Assembly: GCA_025454955.1 (NCBI GenBank)
Contig: JALONL010000032.1
Coordinates: 1-51,863, forward strand
Direction: 5' to 3'
DNA length: 51,863 bases
From: Bacteroidia bacterium
GTDB lineage: Bacteria; Bacteroidota; Bacteroidia; Palsa-965
Shown: piece after piece, positions 1 through 7,459 of the stretch
How positions within the stretch are numbered: the first letter of the stretch is position 1
Layout: each line of letters starts with the position of its first letter
Made by a program: the position numbers and the translations under genes
Notes under the pieces: generated by a model
Told to the model about the DNA's origin: nothing
Databases searched by the model: none
The model's input: only the letters and a program-made list of their open reading frames with translations

Positions 1-1
1 T

Positions 2-829
2 CCCAACGGAAAAATAGCGATCCGCAAAACCAGCATTTTGGGCATTACACTCACCGAAACGTATCAGGAATTTGATGAGGCCGGACAGCTTATGCTCGAA
101 GGCAATTACCTCAATACACAAAAGCAGGGCGTGTGGACATCGTATTACCCGAACGGAAAAAAGAAATCGGAAACACCCTACGTGCGCGGCGCAATTACCG
201 GCACCTACCGCAAATGGCACGCCAACGGAAAACTGCTTATCGAAATGCAGTGCAGCAAAGGAAGCACAGTAGCCGAACCTAAAATCTGGAATGAAAGCGG
301 TAAACAGCTGAAGAAAACCGACAAGGACTACACCGCCCTGCTCGAAAGCAGTATGCCCGGCGAAGTGTTTAACGATCCTTCAAGATACAACGGCCCCCGC
401 CTGCGTCCCGGAAATTTCCCGCCCGAGTTTGTGGATGTACTTGCGCCCGAAGAACCTTCCAGACCGCAGGACGAACTTGTTGGGCCCGATTATCTGCAGA
501 ATTCCGATGTGGTTCATCAGTTTCCCGAAGAAATGCCTGAATTTCCGGGCGGAAATGATTCAATGATGGCTTACCTGAAAAGAAGCATCCGTTATCCCGA
601 ATTTGCCAGAGAGCAAGGAATGCAGGGAACAGTTTATGTAAATTTTATTGTGAATACCGATGGAACCATTTCGCAGCCAAAAATACTCAAAGGCATAAAT
701 GGTGCGCCCGATCTGGATAGGGAAGCAATTCGTGTAATCAAGGCTATGCCCAACTGGAAGCCCGGTAAAATAAACGGTAAACCGGTGCGGGTGAGTATGA
801 ATTTGCCGGTGAAATTCAGATTGGATTGA
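2..829 (+). CDS. MORN-like repeat / TonB C-terminal domain protein, 5' end missing
   Basis: The reading frame is already open at the left edge (frame starting at base 2), so the true start lies outside the window; a TTG at 38 is only an internal codon. The first 100 residues hold repeats with the pattern Y-x-N-G-K (YYPNGK, WHANGK) typical of MORN/YwqK-type repeats. After a Pro/Glu-rich linker, the last 100 residues form a TonB_C-type domain that begins with the Bacteroidota hallmark PEFPGG, continues with RYPEFAREQGMQG and ends with a PNWKPGKINGKPV segment. Such proteins are envelope associated; TonB_C domains normally contact TonB-dependent receptors, but whether this one transduces energy is unknown. 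The stop codon overlaps the ATG of the next gene, which also carries TonB_C domains, so the two are probably co-translated. Confidence 0.8.
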   Translation, partial: PNGKIAIRKTSILGITLTETYQEFDEAGQLMLEGNYLNTQKQGVWTSYYPNGKKKSETPYVRGAITGTYRKWHANGKLLIEMQCSKGSTVAEPKIWNESGKQLKKTDKDYTALLESSMPGEVFNDPSRYNGPRLRPGNFPPEFVDVLAPEEPSRPQDELVGPDYLQNSDVVHQFPEEMPEFPGGNDSMMAYLKRSIRYPEFAREQGMQGTVYVNFIVNTDGTISQPKILKGINGAPDLDREAIRVIKAMPNWKPGKINGKPVRVSMNLPVKFRLD

Positions 830-1599
830 TGAGCATGCGCATTCGGCGTTCATTCTTTTTGGCGGCAGGTTATTTTTTGCCTGCAATTTTCTGTGTCTGC
901 CATTCGCAAACAAACGTATTCACTGCTCAATTACCAGACACAGTTGGGTATTCTGTATCGCAGGTAAATACACTACCACAATTTCCGGGCGGCGACACGG
1001 CTTTTGATTCCTACCTGCGCAAGAATCAGATATGGCCTTACAAAGCTGCCGAGGAAATGCTCACGGCAACTGTGCGCCTGTCGTTTGTAATAGACAGCAG
1101 CGGTTATGTGAGAAAAGTGAAAGTAATACAGTCAACCGATACAATTTTCAACCGCGAAGCCATTCGCCTCATCTCCCTCATGCCACAATGGAAACCTGCA
1201 TTACTACATAATAAACCGGTGGCCTGTGCAATGGAAAAGGAGATACTATTTGAAAAAAGAAAGCAGGCCAAGAGCAAACTTACTTACCTGAAAGACGATG
1301 AACTCCCAATGTTTCCCGGTGGTGAAGCTGCAATGATGAACTATCTGGCCGACAGCCTTCGTTATCCACCCGCTGCAAAAGCGGCAGGCAAACAGGGAAA
1401 GGTGTTTGTTCGTGTGGAGATAGATACTGCCGGCAAAATAAGTGAAGCAGTTGTGATAAAAGGTATCGACAATGCCCCCGAACTTCACGCCGAGGCTTTG
1501 CGTCTGGTTTATTCCATGCCTGCATGGTCGCCCTGTAAAATAAATGGGCGGCCGGTGAAGATGGAAATGATTTTACAGGTAAAGTTTGAATTGAAATAG
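829..1599 (+). CDS. Secreted protein with two tandem TonB C-terminal domains
   Basis: 256 residues from the ATG at 829, which shares its A with the upstream TGA stop. The N-terminus (basic MRIRRS, then a hydrophobic stretch ending near CHSQT) looks like a cleavable signal peptide rather than a TonB membrane anchor. Two TonB_C-like domains follow, each starting with a FPGG motif (LPQFPGG near residue 47 and LPMFPGG near residue 160) and each ending with a PxWxP segment (MPQWKPALLHNKPV and MPAWSPCKINGRPV). A proline-rich spacer and the ExbB/ExbD-contacting helix of classical TonB are absent. The role may be structural or an adaptor for TonB-dependent receptors; this is inference. It forms a two-gene unit with the upstream partial gene. 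Confidence 0.8.
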   Translation: MSMRIRRSFFLAAGYFLPAIFCVCHSQTNVFTAQLPDTVGYSVSQVNTLPQFPGGDTAFDSYLRKNQIWPYKAAEEMLTATVRLSFVIDSSGYVRKVKVIQSTDTIFNREAIRLISLMPQWKPALLHNKPVACAMEKEILFEKRKQAKSKLTYLKDDELPMFPGGEAAMMNYLADSLRYPPAAKAAGKQGKVFVRVEIDTAGKISEAVVIKGIDNAPELHAEALRLVYSMPAWSPCKINGRPVKMEMILQVKFELK

Positions 1600-1619
1600 T
1601 TTGTTTCAAACTACAAAAA

Positions 1620-1650
1620 ACGCGGCTGCCTCACAAAGAAGCAGCCGCGT
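1620..1650 (-). terminator. Hairpin terminator between convergent genes
   Basis: A perfect 10-bp inverted repeat (acgcggctgc / gcagccgcgt) with an 11-base loop. The A-run on its left (1614-1620) becomes a U-tract for minus-strand transcripts, so it is best read as the intrinsic terminator of the gene at 1680-3272; the stem may also stop the convergent plus-strand gene ending at 1599. Confidence 0.8.
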
Positions 1651-1679
1651 TGCACTCCGGTATTTCCCCTGCTAAAAAC

Positions 1680-3272
1680 TTAATGCTGTATAGTAAGCGG
1701 TACTGCTTTAAGCACACCGCCGGTATATGACACGCGCACGAAGTAAATTCCTTCGGGCAGGTGGCCGGTTTCGATGCGCACGGTGTTGCTGTTTGCCGGC
1801 TGGCTGCTTACGGTGCGGCCTGTGGCATCCATAATTTCAACCTGTGTGGCAGTTATGCCGCTGTTGAGCTGAATGATGGTATAATCGGCAGCCGGGTTGG
1901 GGAAGAGCTGCACAAGTTCTGCCGTTCCGGTGGGTTTGGCAAGACGACCTCCCGGATTGTCGGGACGGCAGCAGTCTTCGTCGCAGCACTGGCGGAAAGA
2001 GAAATCGTCCATGCCAAAATCGTTTCCGAATGAGGCTGTTTCCAGATTATACACACGTATGGTTACCGTGTTGTTCTTTTCCGAATTCCAGCAACCGATG
2101 TCGAATTTTTCCCATTCCCAGATGCCCGCGTACGGACTGCCCGGCATTACAGGGAAAATGGTGGTGCTTACATCGCCAATAAAATGTACCTCAAACAAAG
2201 GCTGTGTTACATCGGCTTTGGTGGCCCAGAACTCAAAATTGTATAAACTGAAATTATTTACACTCATGGTTTCTTCCCACACCACCGTGGCCGGATTGCA
2301 ACCGTCGATGTGCATGAAGAAATTGTCGGCAGTGGGAGTGTTATCCAACAGCCCCGGGAAAAAGCTGCCAAACCAGATCGGGCCCACATAATAATTGCAA
2401 GGTGCATAAGCTGCTACATAGGTATGCCCGCTGCTGAAACCTGTATTGCCAGCCGAGAAATCGCCGTTTACCACCAGTTCCTGACCAAGATTGCTGGTTG
2501 TAACCACAGCCTGACTGGTGCAGCAAAGTTTAAACGACATATCATCCAGCCCGAAATCGTTGCCAAATCCTGCCGTTTCCAGGTTGTTTATTTTGATGGT
2601 CACATTCCGGTTTGGCCCCGAATTCCAGCAGCCGCCAGAGCCGTAGTTGTCCCATGTCCAGCCTGTGGAAGCCGAGTAGGGGATTCCATTTACGGTATTC
2701 ACAATGGTGCTTCCGGTTACATCGCCAATGAATTCAATCTGAAAAATGGGTTGGGTAACATCAGCCCTTGAAGCCCAGAAATCAAACAGATAATCGGTGT
2801 TGGATGTAACAGGCACGGTTTGTTCCCATATTGTGGTGGCCGGATTGCAACCATCAATATGCATAAAGAAATTGTCGGCAGTAGCCGTGTGATCGGTGAG
2901 TGTGGGAAAAAAGCTTCCAAACCAAATTGGTCCCACATAATAATTGCAGGGCGCATACGAAGTAGTGAAGGTATGCCCGCTGGAGAAACCGGTGTTGCCC
3001 CCGCTGAAATCGGGATTGACCAGCAAATTGGGGCCGGTGCCCGTGGTAACTGTTACCGTGTACGTTCCCGGAATGGTAGTGGTGGTGGAGGCCGCCGCAG
3101 GGTTACTCACATTAGCTGCCGGACTCCACGAGTAAAATGAGTAAGTAGATGGCGTTGCCGTAAGCTGATACGTTTGCGTGGTACAGTCGAGCCACGAAAT
3201 TGCGCTCACATCGCAGTTGTTTTGCGCCCCCAGCGTGGCCGGAAGCAGTGCAAATAAGAGTAATTTTTTCAT
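1680..3272 (-). CDS. Secreted T9SS cargo with duplicated 165-170-residue module
   Basis: 530 residues. A signal peptide (MKKLLLFALLPATLGAQ) is followed by a short PKD-like segment (residues 20-80, ending PGTYTVTV), two near-identical modules (about 82-251 and 265-430) and a C-terminal type A sorting domain (about 452-530, starting with LFPNPAADY and containing GIYFVRV). Type A domains direct export by the type IX secretion system and attachment at the cell surface. Both modules share NYYVGPIWFGSFFP, TADNFFMHIDGCNPAT and LETAxFGNDFGxDDxSF, plus paired Cys; the overall pattern resembles a jelly-roll carbohydrate-binding-like fold, but the ligand is unknown. No catalytic domain is visible, so an adhesin or surface binding protein is the simplest reading. 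The gene is monocistronic with its own terminator. Confidence 0.85.
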   Translation of the reverse strand: MKKLLLFALLPATLGAQNNCDVSAISWLDCTTQTYQLTATPSTYSFYSWSPAANVSNPAAASTTTTIPGTYTVTVTTGTGPNLLVNPDFSGGNTGFSSGHTFTTSYAPCNYYVGPIWFGSFFPTLTDHTATADNFFMHIDGCNPATTIWEQTVPVTSNTDYLFDFWASRADVTQPIFQIEFIGDVTGSTIVNTVNGIPYSASTGWTWDNYGSGGCWNSGPNRNVTIKINNLETAGFGNDFGLDDMSFKLCCTSQAVVTTSNLGQELVVNGDFSAGNTGFSSGHTYVAAYAPCNYYVGPIWFGSFFPGLLDNTPTADNFFMHIDGCNPATVVWEETMSVNNFSLYNFEFWATKADVTQPLFEVHFIGDVSTTIFPVMPGSPYAGIWEWEKFDIGCWNSEKNNTVTIRVYNLETASFGNDFGMDDFSFRQCCDEDCCRPDNPGGRLAKPTGTAELVQLFPNPAADYTIIQLNSGITATQVEIMDATGRTVSSQPANSNTVRIETGHLPEGIYFVRVSYTGGVLKAVPLTIQH

Positions 3273-3512
3273 GGGTGTAACAGATTTGGTTTTCAGTTTG
3301 ATTGGCCTGCTTCCCTTTCTGAGAAAGCAGTTGACGATATTTAATAAGCGCTTTTACTATCGACTCAACGAATGTAGCTTCGTGGCTTATCATTGAAAAC
3401 CATGACTGCGTGATTGCCTCTTTTTTATGCGTAATCGGTTTAATAATACAGATAACTTACATCCTTATGTAAACGTTTGCAAATGGCTATACTGATAATC
3501 GCGGATATAAAT

Positions 3513-3535
3513 AGTACAAAACCGGTTTTTGTACT
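3513..3535. repeat. Near-perfect palindrome agtacaaaa-ccgg-t-ttttgtact
   Basis: Arms 3513-3521 and 3527-3535 are exact reverse complements around a ccgg centre with one extra T. It lies about 240 bases upstream of the minus-strand T9SS cargo gene. It could be an operator or a weak hairpin; there is no evidence for either beyond symmetry. Confidence 0.5.
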
Positions 3536-3555
3536 GTCAGTCGTGAATAAAAAAA

Positions 3556-3583
3556 CCGGGCATTGCTGTAAAACAATGCCCGG
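3556..3583 (-). terminator. Intrinsic terminator of the arsR-AHSA1 operon
   Basis: A 10-bp inverted repeat (ccgggcattg / caatgcccgg) with an 8-base loop, flanked on the left by a run of A (3549-3555) that is a U-tract for minus-strand transcripts. It lies 17 bases past the stop codon of the last gene of the operon. Confidence 0.85.
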
Positions 3584-3600
3584 CACGAATAAAATTCAGC

Positions 3601-4014
3601 CTACAGTTTTTCTGTATAGTGCTTAAAACTGTTCAGAATAGCCTGCCAGCCTCCCTGTTGCAATTCATGCGGATTCATATTCTCCGGATCAAACCACACC
3701 TTCACCTCGGTTTGCAATTCATTACCTGCAAATTCCACCTGCGCCCTGCGCCCGTCGGTCATGGTATAAACAATTTTTTCGCCCGGCTTCACTTCGTCGT
3801 AAACCGCCTCGAAATCGAAACCGAAACTGCCGTCTTTGGCCTCCATGCGGGCCACGTATTTTCCTCCCGGTTGCAAATCGTTGCTCGCCGAAGGACAATG
3901 CCAGGAATCGTCGGCAAAATTCCAGTTTACAATATGTGCGGGGCTGGTGTAGCTTTCCCACACCTTTTTTGTACCGGCGTTTACGGTAGCCGAAACCAAT
4001 AGCTGATTGCTCAT
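3601..4014 (-). CDS. AHSA1/SRPBCC-family protein (third gene of arsR operon)
   Basis: 137 residues, the usual size of a single START/SRPBCC domain of the AHSA1 (Aha1 C-terminal-like) group. Family features are the N-terminal ligand-fold strand LLVSATVNAGTKKVWESYT, the SPAHIVNWNFADDSWHCP segment, the turn LQPGGKYVARMEAKDG and the C-terminal helix GGWQAILNSFKHYTEKL. These proteins form a helix-grip cavity that binds small hydrophobic ligands; the ligand here is unknown. The gene follows another AHSA1 gene after 33 bases and an ArsR repressor gene, so it is probably co-transcribed and controlled by that repressor. Confidence 0.85.
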   Translation of the reverse strand: MSNQLLVSATVNAGTKKVWESYTSPAHIVNWNFADDSWHCPSASNDLQPGGKYVARMEAKDGSFGFDFEAVYDEVKPGEKIVYTMTDGRRAQVEFAGNELQTEVKVWFDPENMNPHELQQGGWQAILNSFKHYTEKL

Positions 4015-4047
4015 GTGGTGATGTTTGATGATGATTTTTGCGATGAA

Positions 4048-4548
4048 TTATTTTTGCAACTCCAGTAAAAGTTCGTCGAGCTTTTGCAGCGTGGCGGTCA
4101 TTCCTTCCTGCATTCCCATATTGATAATCGTTTCAAGATCGTTAAGAGAAGCATAGTAAACTATGGTTCGCACCAGCGTATTTTCTCCTTTATCGCTGAA
4201 TGTAACTTCCCATTTTGCACGCGGCAATGCTTCGTTTATTTCTCCCGCTTCGTTGCTGAAGGCATCGCGGGTTTCGTAATAATCAATCGGATCGACTTTA
4301 ATGTAGGAAGTATAGCCCCAATACTCATTGCCGTCGGGTGCCACCATGGCGTAATGCCAGTGGCCGCCGTTGCTGAACTGCATCGACTTTGTTTTGGTGG
4401 TAAAGGGTTTGGGCGCAAACCACTGGTCGAGGAGTTCGTGCTTCGTATGGCAATCCCACACAAGCTGGCGGCCGGCGGCAAATTCGCGCTCGATGGTGAG
4501 CGTGTGGTTTTGTTTGTCGGCCACAAAGTTGAAAAGCAGTGTGCTCAT
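4048..4548 (-). CDS. AHSA1/SRPBCC-family protein (second gene of arsR operon)
   Basis: 166 residues from the ATG at 4548. An in-frame upstream extension to 4632 exists but lies entirely inside the arsR gene; the ATG at 4548 overlaps the arsR TGA in an ATGA junction and is preceded by a purine-rich stretch, so translational coupling is likely. The protein shows AHSA1 hallmarks: IEREFAAGRQLVWDCHT, LLDQWFAPKP, the GGHWHYAMVAPDGNEYWG turn, an ETRDAF segment and a C-terminal helix (GMQEGMTATLQKLDELL). ArsR-AHSA1 pairs are common in bacteria, with the repressor controlling the binding protein. Ligand and physiological role are not evident. Confidence 0.88.
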   Translation of the reverse strand: MSTLLFNFVADKQNHTLTIEREFAAGRQLVWDCHTKHELLDQWFAPKPFTTKTKSMQFSNGGHWHYAMVAPDGNEYWGYTSYIKVDPIDYYETRDAFSNEAGEINEALPRAKWEVTFSDKGENTLVRTIVYYASLNDLETIINMGMQEGMTATLQKLDELLLELQK

Positions 4549-4883
4549 TTCTTTTTCGATTTTAACGTGGTGAGTAATTCGTCGAGCTGGCTGTAACGTG
4601 TTTCCCATAGCTGGCGGAACTGTTCGAGCCATTTGTCTATTTCTTTCATTTTGTCGAGTTCAAGCGTGTAGTAAATTTCCCGTCCCTGCTGTTTGGTGAT
4701 TACCAGTTCACACTCGGTTAAAATGCGCAGGTGTTTGGAGATGGCCTGACGTGTAGTTTGAAAATTTTCGGCAATGGCGTTGGGTGTCATTGCCTGAACG
4801 GCAATTAATGCAATAATGGCCCGTCGGGTAGGGTCGGCAATGGCCTGAAAAATATCTCGTCTCATCGGTATTTTGTTTTTCAA
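4545..4883 (-). CDS. ArsR-family winged-helix repressor
   Basis: 112 residues (106 if translation begins at the second Met, 4865, which starts MRRDIFQAIADPTRR, the typical family beginning). The winged-helix core is clear: DPTRRAIIALI, the recognition helix TTRQAISKHLRIL, and the beta-wing VITKQQGREIYYTLE, followed by a C-terminal helix ending in LEQFRQLWETRYSQLDELL. The Cys residues of metal-sensing ArsR proteins (ELCVC box) are absent; this belongs to the AHSA1-partnered subgroup. It is the first gene of a three-gene operon and faces a perfect palindrome (4889-4924) enclosing its own promoter box, which strongly suggests autorepression. Confidence 0.92.
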   Translation of the reverse strand: MKNKIPMRRDIFQAIADPTRRAIIALIAVQAMTPNAIAENFQTTRQAISKHLRILTECELVITKQQGREIYYTLELDKMKEIDKWLEQFRQLWETRYSQLDELLTTLKSKKK

Positions 4884-4888
4884 TAATC

Positions 4889-4924
4889 AACCAATCGGTT
4901 GCAAATATACGCAACCGATTGGTT
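4889..4924. promoter_or_regulatory. Perfect 14-bp inverted repeat operator of the arsR operon
   Basis: Arms aaccaatcggttgc (4889-4902) and gcaaccgattggtt (4911-4924) are exact reverse complements separated by 8 bases. The spacer together with the last arm base contains the minus-strand -7 box TATATTTG. A dimeric repressor bound here would block promoter access; the adjacent ArsR protein is the obvious candidate. Confidence 0.8.
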
Positions 4925-4930
4925 TCTCAA
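4902..4930 (-). promoter_or_regulatory. Bacteroidota-type promoter of the arsR operon
   Basis: On the minus strand TATATTTG (complement of 4902-4909) matches TAnnTTTG exactly, and a TTG (complement of 4928-4930) lies 18 bases upstream, as expected for the -33 element. It points to the arsR start at 4883 or 4865. Confidence 0.7.
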
Positions 4931-5095
4931 AATTATTTTCAGGAAAAATTTGAGAAATATTCTCCGGAAGAAATGACCAGGAAAACTAAAGTATGGGAAT
5001 GCAGCCCGGGATAAGCACCAGACCGGTCTTCTGGCTGCCGAATTTATGCTTTACATCAATATGCGGCCCCACGCACCTTCACATCATAAACTTTT

Positions 5096-5103
5096 TATCT
5101 TTG
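5096..5103 (+). promoter_or_regulatory. -7 box TATCTTTG upstream of the zapA-rny gene group
   Basis: An exact TAnnTTTG match 36 bases before the ATG at 5139. No good -33 element is seen at the right distance. The position argues that the first gene starts at 5139 and not at the earlier in-frame ATG at 5046, which would precede the transcription start. Confidence 0.5.
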
Positions 5104-5138
5104 TTAAGCACCTAACAGCCAAACAAAAAGCCACACTC

Positions 5139-5429
5139 ATGCGCAGTATTGCTTCTATTGCCGAAAGCCTGAAGGCAAAAACCGAAAAAAGCATACATTT
5201 GCATGACACTTTGCGTAAGGATAACGCGCAGTTAAAACTTGCTGTAAGCGAGCTTCGGCGCAGGGTGGAAGAACTGGAAACACAGAATAAGCAGTTGGAG
5301 GAAAAGAACCGGATTCTCCGCATTGCCCGAAGTGTTTCCGGAGAAAACGACAATAACCTGTCGCTAAAGCTCAAAATCAATGAGTTGGTGCGGGAAATTG
5401 ACAAGTGCATAGCACAGCTCAGCCGCTGA
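5139..5429 (+). CDS. Small coiled-coil protein upstream of zapA
   Basis: 96 residues starting at the ATG at 5139 (see the promoter box at 5096-5103). The protein is almost entirely helical: a heptad-rich stretch from about residue 18 to 58 (NAQLKLAVSELRRRVEELETQ, then KQLEEKNRILRIARSV) and a second amphipathic helix at the C-terminus (LKLKINELVREIDKCIAQL). No catalytic motif or membrane segment. It sits 54 bases before zapA and probably shares its transcript. The likeness in layout to cell-division coiled-coil proteins suggests a partner of ZapA, but that is inference; the family is not one I can name with certainty. Confidence 0.75.
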   Translation: MRSIASIAESLKAKTEKSIHLHDTLRKDNAQLKLAVSELRRRVEELETQNKQLEEKNRILRIARSVSGENDNNLSLKLKINELVREIDKCIAQLSR

Positions 5430-5483
5430 GGGGCGGTTGGGTGTTAAAGGAGATCGGCCGGGCAACCGGCACAAACAAACAAA

Positions 5484-5786
5484 ATGGGCGAACTCTCGCT
5501 TAAAATCACGATTGCCGGACGCACCTATCCGCTTACTGTGGATAGTCGTGAAGAGAATGCCGTGGCCGAAGCTGTAAAGCTGATCAACGCCCGCGTGCAG
5601 GAACTTGAGGCTACCTATCTCGTGAAAGACAAGCAGGACCTGCTGGCCATGGCCGCATTGCAGTTTGCCACACAATACCTTGATGCTCGTTCGAAAACCA
5701 TTGATGATCCCGAGGGCCTGATACGGCAACTGGAATCGGTGGAAACGATGCTCGACAACCATCTCCGACTGGCCGCCGGTGCCTGA
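5484..5786 (+). CDS. zapA: Cell division protein ZapA
   Basis: 100 residues, standard ZapA length. The N-terminal globular part (LSLKITIAGRTYPLTV, then DSREENAVAEAVKLINARV) and the long C-terminal helix (KQDLLAMAALQFATQYLDA) match the family. ZapA binds FtsZ at midcell and bundles its filaments. The gene lies between a coiled-coil gene and rny, an arrangement that fits a housekeeping operon of Bacteroidota. The 116-base gap to rny is GC-rich at first and then AT-rich just before the next start. Confidence 0.88.
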   Translation: MGELSLKITIAGRTYPLTVDSREENAVAEAVKLINARVQELEATYLVKDKQDLLAMAALQFATQYLDARSKTIDDPEGLIRQLESVETMLDNHLRLAAGA

Positions 5787-5873
5787 TACGCCGCCGCCTG
5801 CACTTTTCAAAATTCCCGCCCGCCTGCGCTTTCTGAGCCGCCGGTGTGCGGGATTGTTATTTAAGTAATTAAT

Positions 5874-5906
5874 ATGAACCTTAAACCGTACAACACAATA
5901 GTATGA
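5874..5906 (+). other. Possible 10-codon leader ORF overlapping the rny start
   Basis: An ATG at 5874 opens a 10-codon frame (MNLKPYNTIV) whose TGA overlaps the rny ATG in an ATGA junction. It could couple initiation of rny to leader translation, but so short a frame may be coincidence. Confidence 0.2.
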
Positions 5907-7447
5907 ACTCAACCATAATAGCAGTAATTGCAGCAGTGGCCGGACTTGGTATCGGTGTACTGATTGCAATGACCATGCTGCGCAATGCGCTCGAACGAAA
6001 AGCGCAGGATAAACTCAAACAGGCCGAAACCGAAGGCGAAGCACTGAAAAAAGAAAAAATGCTTCAGGCCAAAGAGAAATTCCTCCAGCTTAAACAGGAA
6101 CACGAAAAAGCCGTTAACGAACGAAACAACCAGGTGCAGCAGGCCGAAAACCGCACCAAACAAAAAGAACAGCAGCTTAACCAGAAAATCGAGGAAAACA
6201 AACGCAAGGAAGCCGAACTCGAAAAGCAGCGCAAAAACGCCGAACACCAGATGGACCTCGCCAAACAGCGCGAGGAAGATGCCGCCAAACTCCATAAAAA
6301 ACAGGTAGAGCAGCTCGAAACCATTGCCGGACTCTCGGCCGAACAGGCCAAAGCCCAGCTGGTAGAATCGCTCAAAGCCGAGGCACGAACCGATGCCATG
6401 TCGTTTATAAAAGACATCATGGACGAGGCCAAAATGACGGCCAACAAGGAAGCCAAACGCATCGTTATTCAAACCATTCAGCGCGTGGCCACCGAGCACG
6501 CGGTGGAAAACTCCGTTTCGGTTTTCCATATCGAAAACGACGAAATGAAAGGCCGTATCATTGGCCGCGAAGGCCGTAACATACGCGCCCTCGAAGCCGC
6601 CACCGGAATCGAAATTATTGTGGACGATACGCCCGAGGCCATCATCCTCTCCGGCTTCGACCCGGTGCGCCGCGAAATTGCGCGCCTCTCGCTTCACCAG
6701 CTTGTTACCGACGGACGCATTCACCCGGCCCGCATCGAAGAAGTGGTGGAAAAAGTACGCAAGCAGGTGGAAGACGAAATCATAGAAACCGGCAAGCGCA
6801 CCACCATCGACCTCGGCATTCACGGTCTGCACCCCGAACTCATCCGCATGGTGGGCCGTATGAAATACCGCTCGTCTTACGGCCAGAACCTGCTCCAGCA
6901 CTCGCGCGAAGTAGCCAACCTCTGCGCCATTATGGCCAGCGAACTCGGCCTCAACGCCAAAGCCGCCAAACGCGCCGGTTTGCTCCACGACATAGGCAAA
7001 GTGCCCGACGATGAGCCCGAATTGCCGCACGCCATCCTTGGCATGAAATTAGCCGAGAAATTCAAGGAAAAGCCCGACATCTGCAACGCCATAGGTGCTC
7101 ACCACGACGAAATAGAAATGAACACGCTCATTGCACCCATCGTGCAGGTGTGCGATGCCATTTCAGGTGCCCGTCCCGGCGCACGCCGCGAAATTGTGGA
7201 GCAATACATCAAACGCCTCAAAGACCTCGAAGCACTCGCACAGTCGTACCAGGGCGTGGATAAAACCTACGCCATACAGGCCGGCCGCGAACTTCGCGTA
7301 ATTGTGGCCAGCGAAAAAGTAAGCGACAAAGACGCCGAAAAATTAGCCGCCGACATCTCCATGAAAATTCAGAACGAGATGACCTACCCCGGCCAGGTAA
7401 AAGTAACCGTGATACGCGAAACCCGCGCCGTAGGCTATGCCAAATAA
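5903..7447 (+). CDS. rny: Ribonuclease Y
   Basis: 514 residues, the normal length for RNase Y. Domain order: an N-terminal membrane helix (about residues 4-25), a long charged coiled coil (about 27-190, Glu/Lys/Gln rich), a KH RNA-binding domain with the GRIIGREGRNIRALE loop starting at residue 217, and an HD phosphohydrolase domain with LLHDIGK (H362-D363) and a downstream HHDE motif. RNase Y is a membrane-bound endoribonuclease that starts mRNA decay. The start is the ATG at 5903, giving the membrane helix immediately. The gene closes the coiled-coil/zapA group; polysaccharide export genes begin only 12 bases after its stop and may be read on the same transcript. Confidence 0.96.
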   Translation: MNSTIIAVIAAVAGLGIGVLIAMTMLRNALERKAQDKLKQAETEGEALKKEKMLQAKEKFLQLKQEHEKAVNERNNQVQQAENRTKQKEQQLNQKIEENKRKEAELEKQRKNAEHQMDLAKQREEDAAKLHKKQVEQLETIAGLSAEQAKAQLVESLKAEARTDAMSFIKDIMDEAKMTANKEAKRIVIQTIQRVATEHAVENSVSVFHIENDEMKGRIIGREGRNIRALEAATGIEIIVDDTPEAIILSGFDPVRREIARLSLHQLVTDGRIHPARIEEVVEKVRKQVEDEIIETGKRTTIDLGIHGLHPELIRMVGRMKYRSSYGQNLLQHSREVANLCAIMASELGLNAKAAKRAGLLHDIGKVPDDEPELPHAILGMKLAEKFKEKPDICNAIGAHHDEIEMNTLIAPIVQVCDAISGARPGARREIVEQYIKRLKDLEALAQSYQGVDKTYAIQAGRELRVIVASEKVSDKDAEKLAADISMKIQNEMTYPGQVKVTVIRETRAVGYAK

Positions 7448-7459
7448 GCCGCACGCAGC

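Larger units (their letters stand above)
3273..3600. other. Intergenic region without a gene
   Basis: This 328-base gap separates the start of the T9SS cargo gene from the end of an AHSA1-family gene, both on the minus strand. It holds the terminator at 3556-3583 and the palindrome at 3513-3535, plus a short ttacat/atgtaa inverted repeat at 3457-3472. No open frame with coding character and no clear TAnnTTTG box for the minus-strand gene was seen. Confidence 0.6.

Noticed and set aside
4548..4632. Longer start for the second arsR-operon gene
   Set aside because: The extra 28 residues are encoded inside arsR in another frame and are not part of the AHSA1 domain; the ATGA junction at 4548 is a much better start.
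5909..7030. Long open frame antisense to RNase Y (373 codons)
   Set aside because: It is an echo of the GC-biased third positions of rny; its translation is low in complexity (Phe/Gly/Val rich) and rny is certain.
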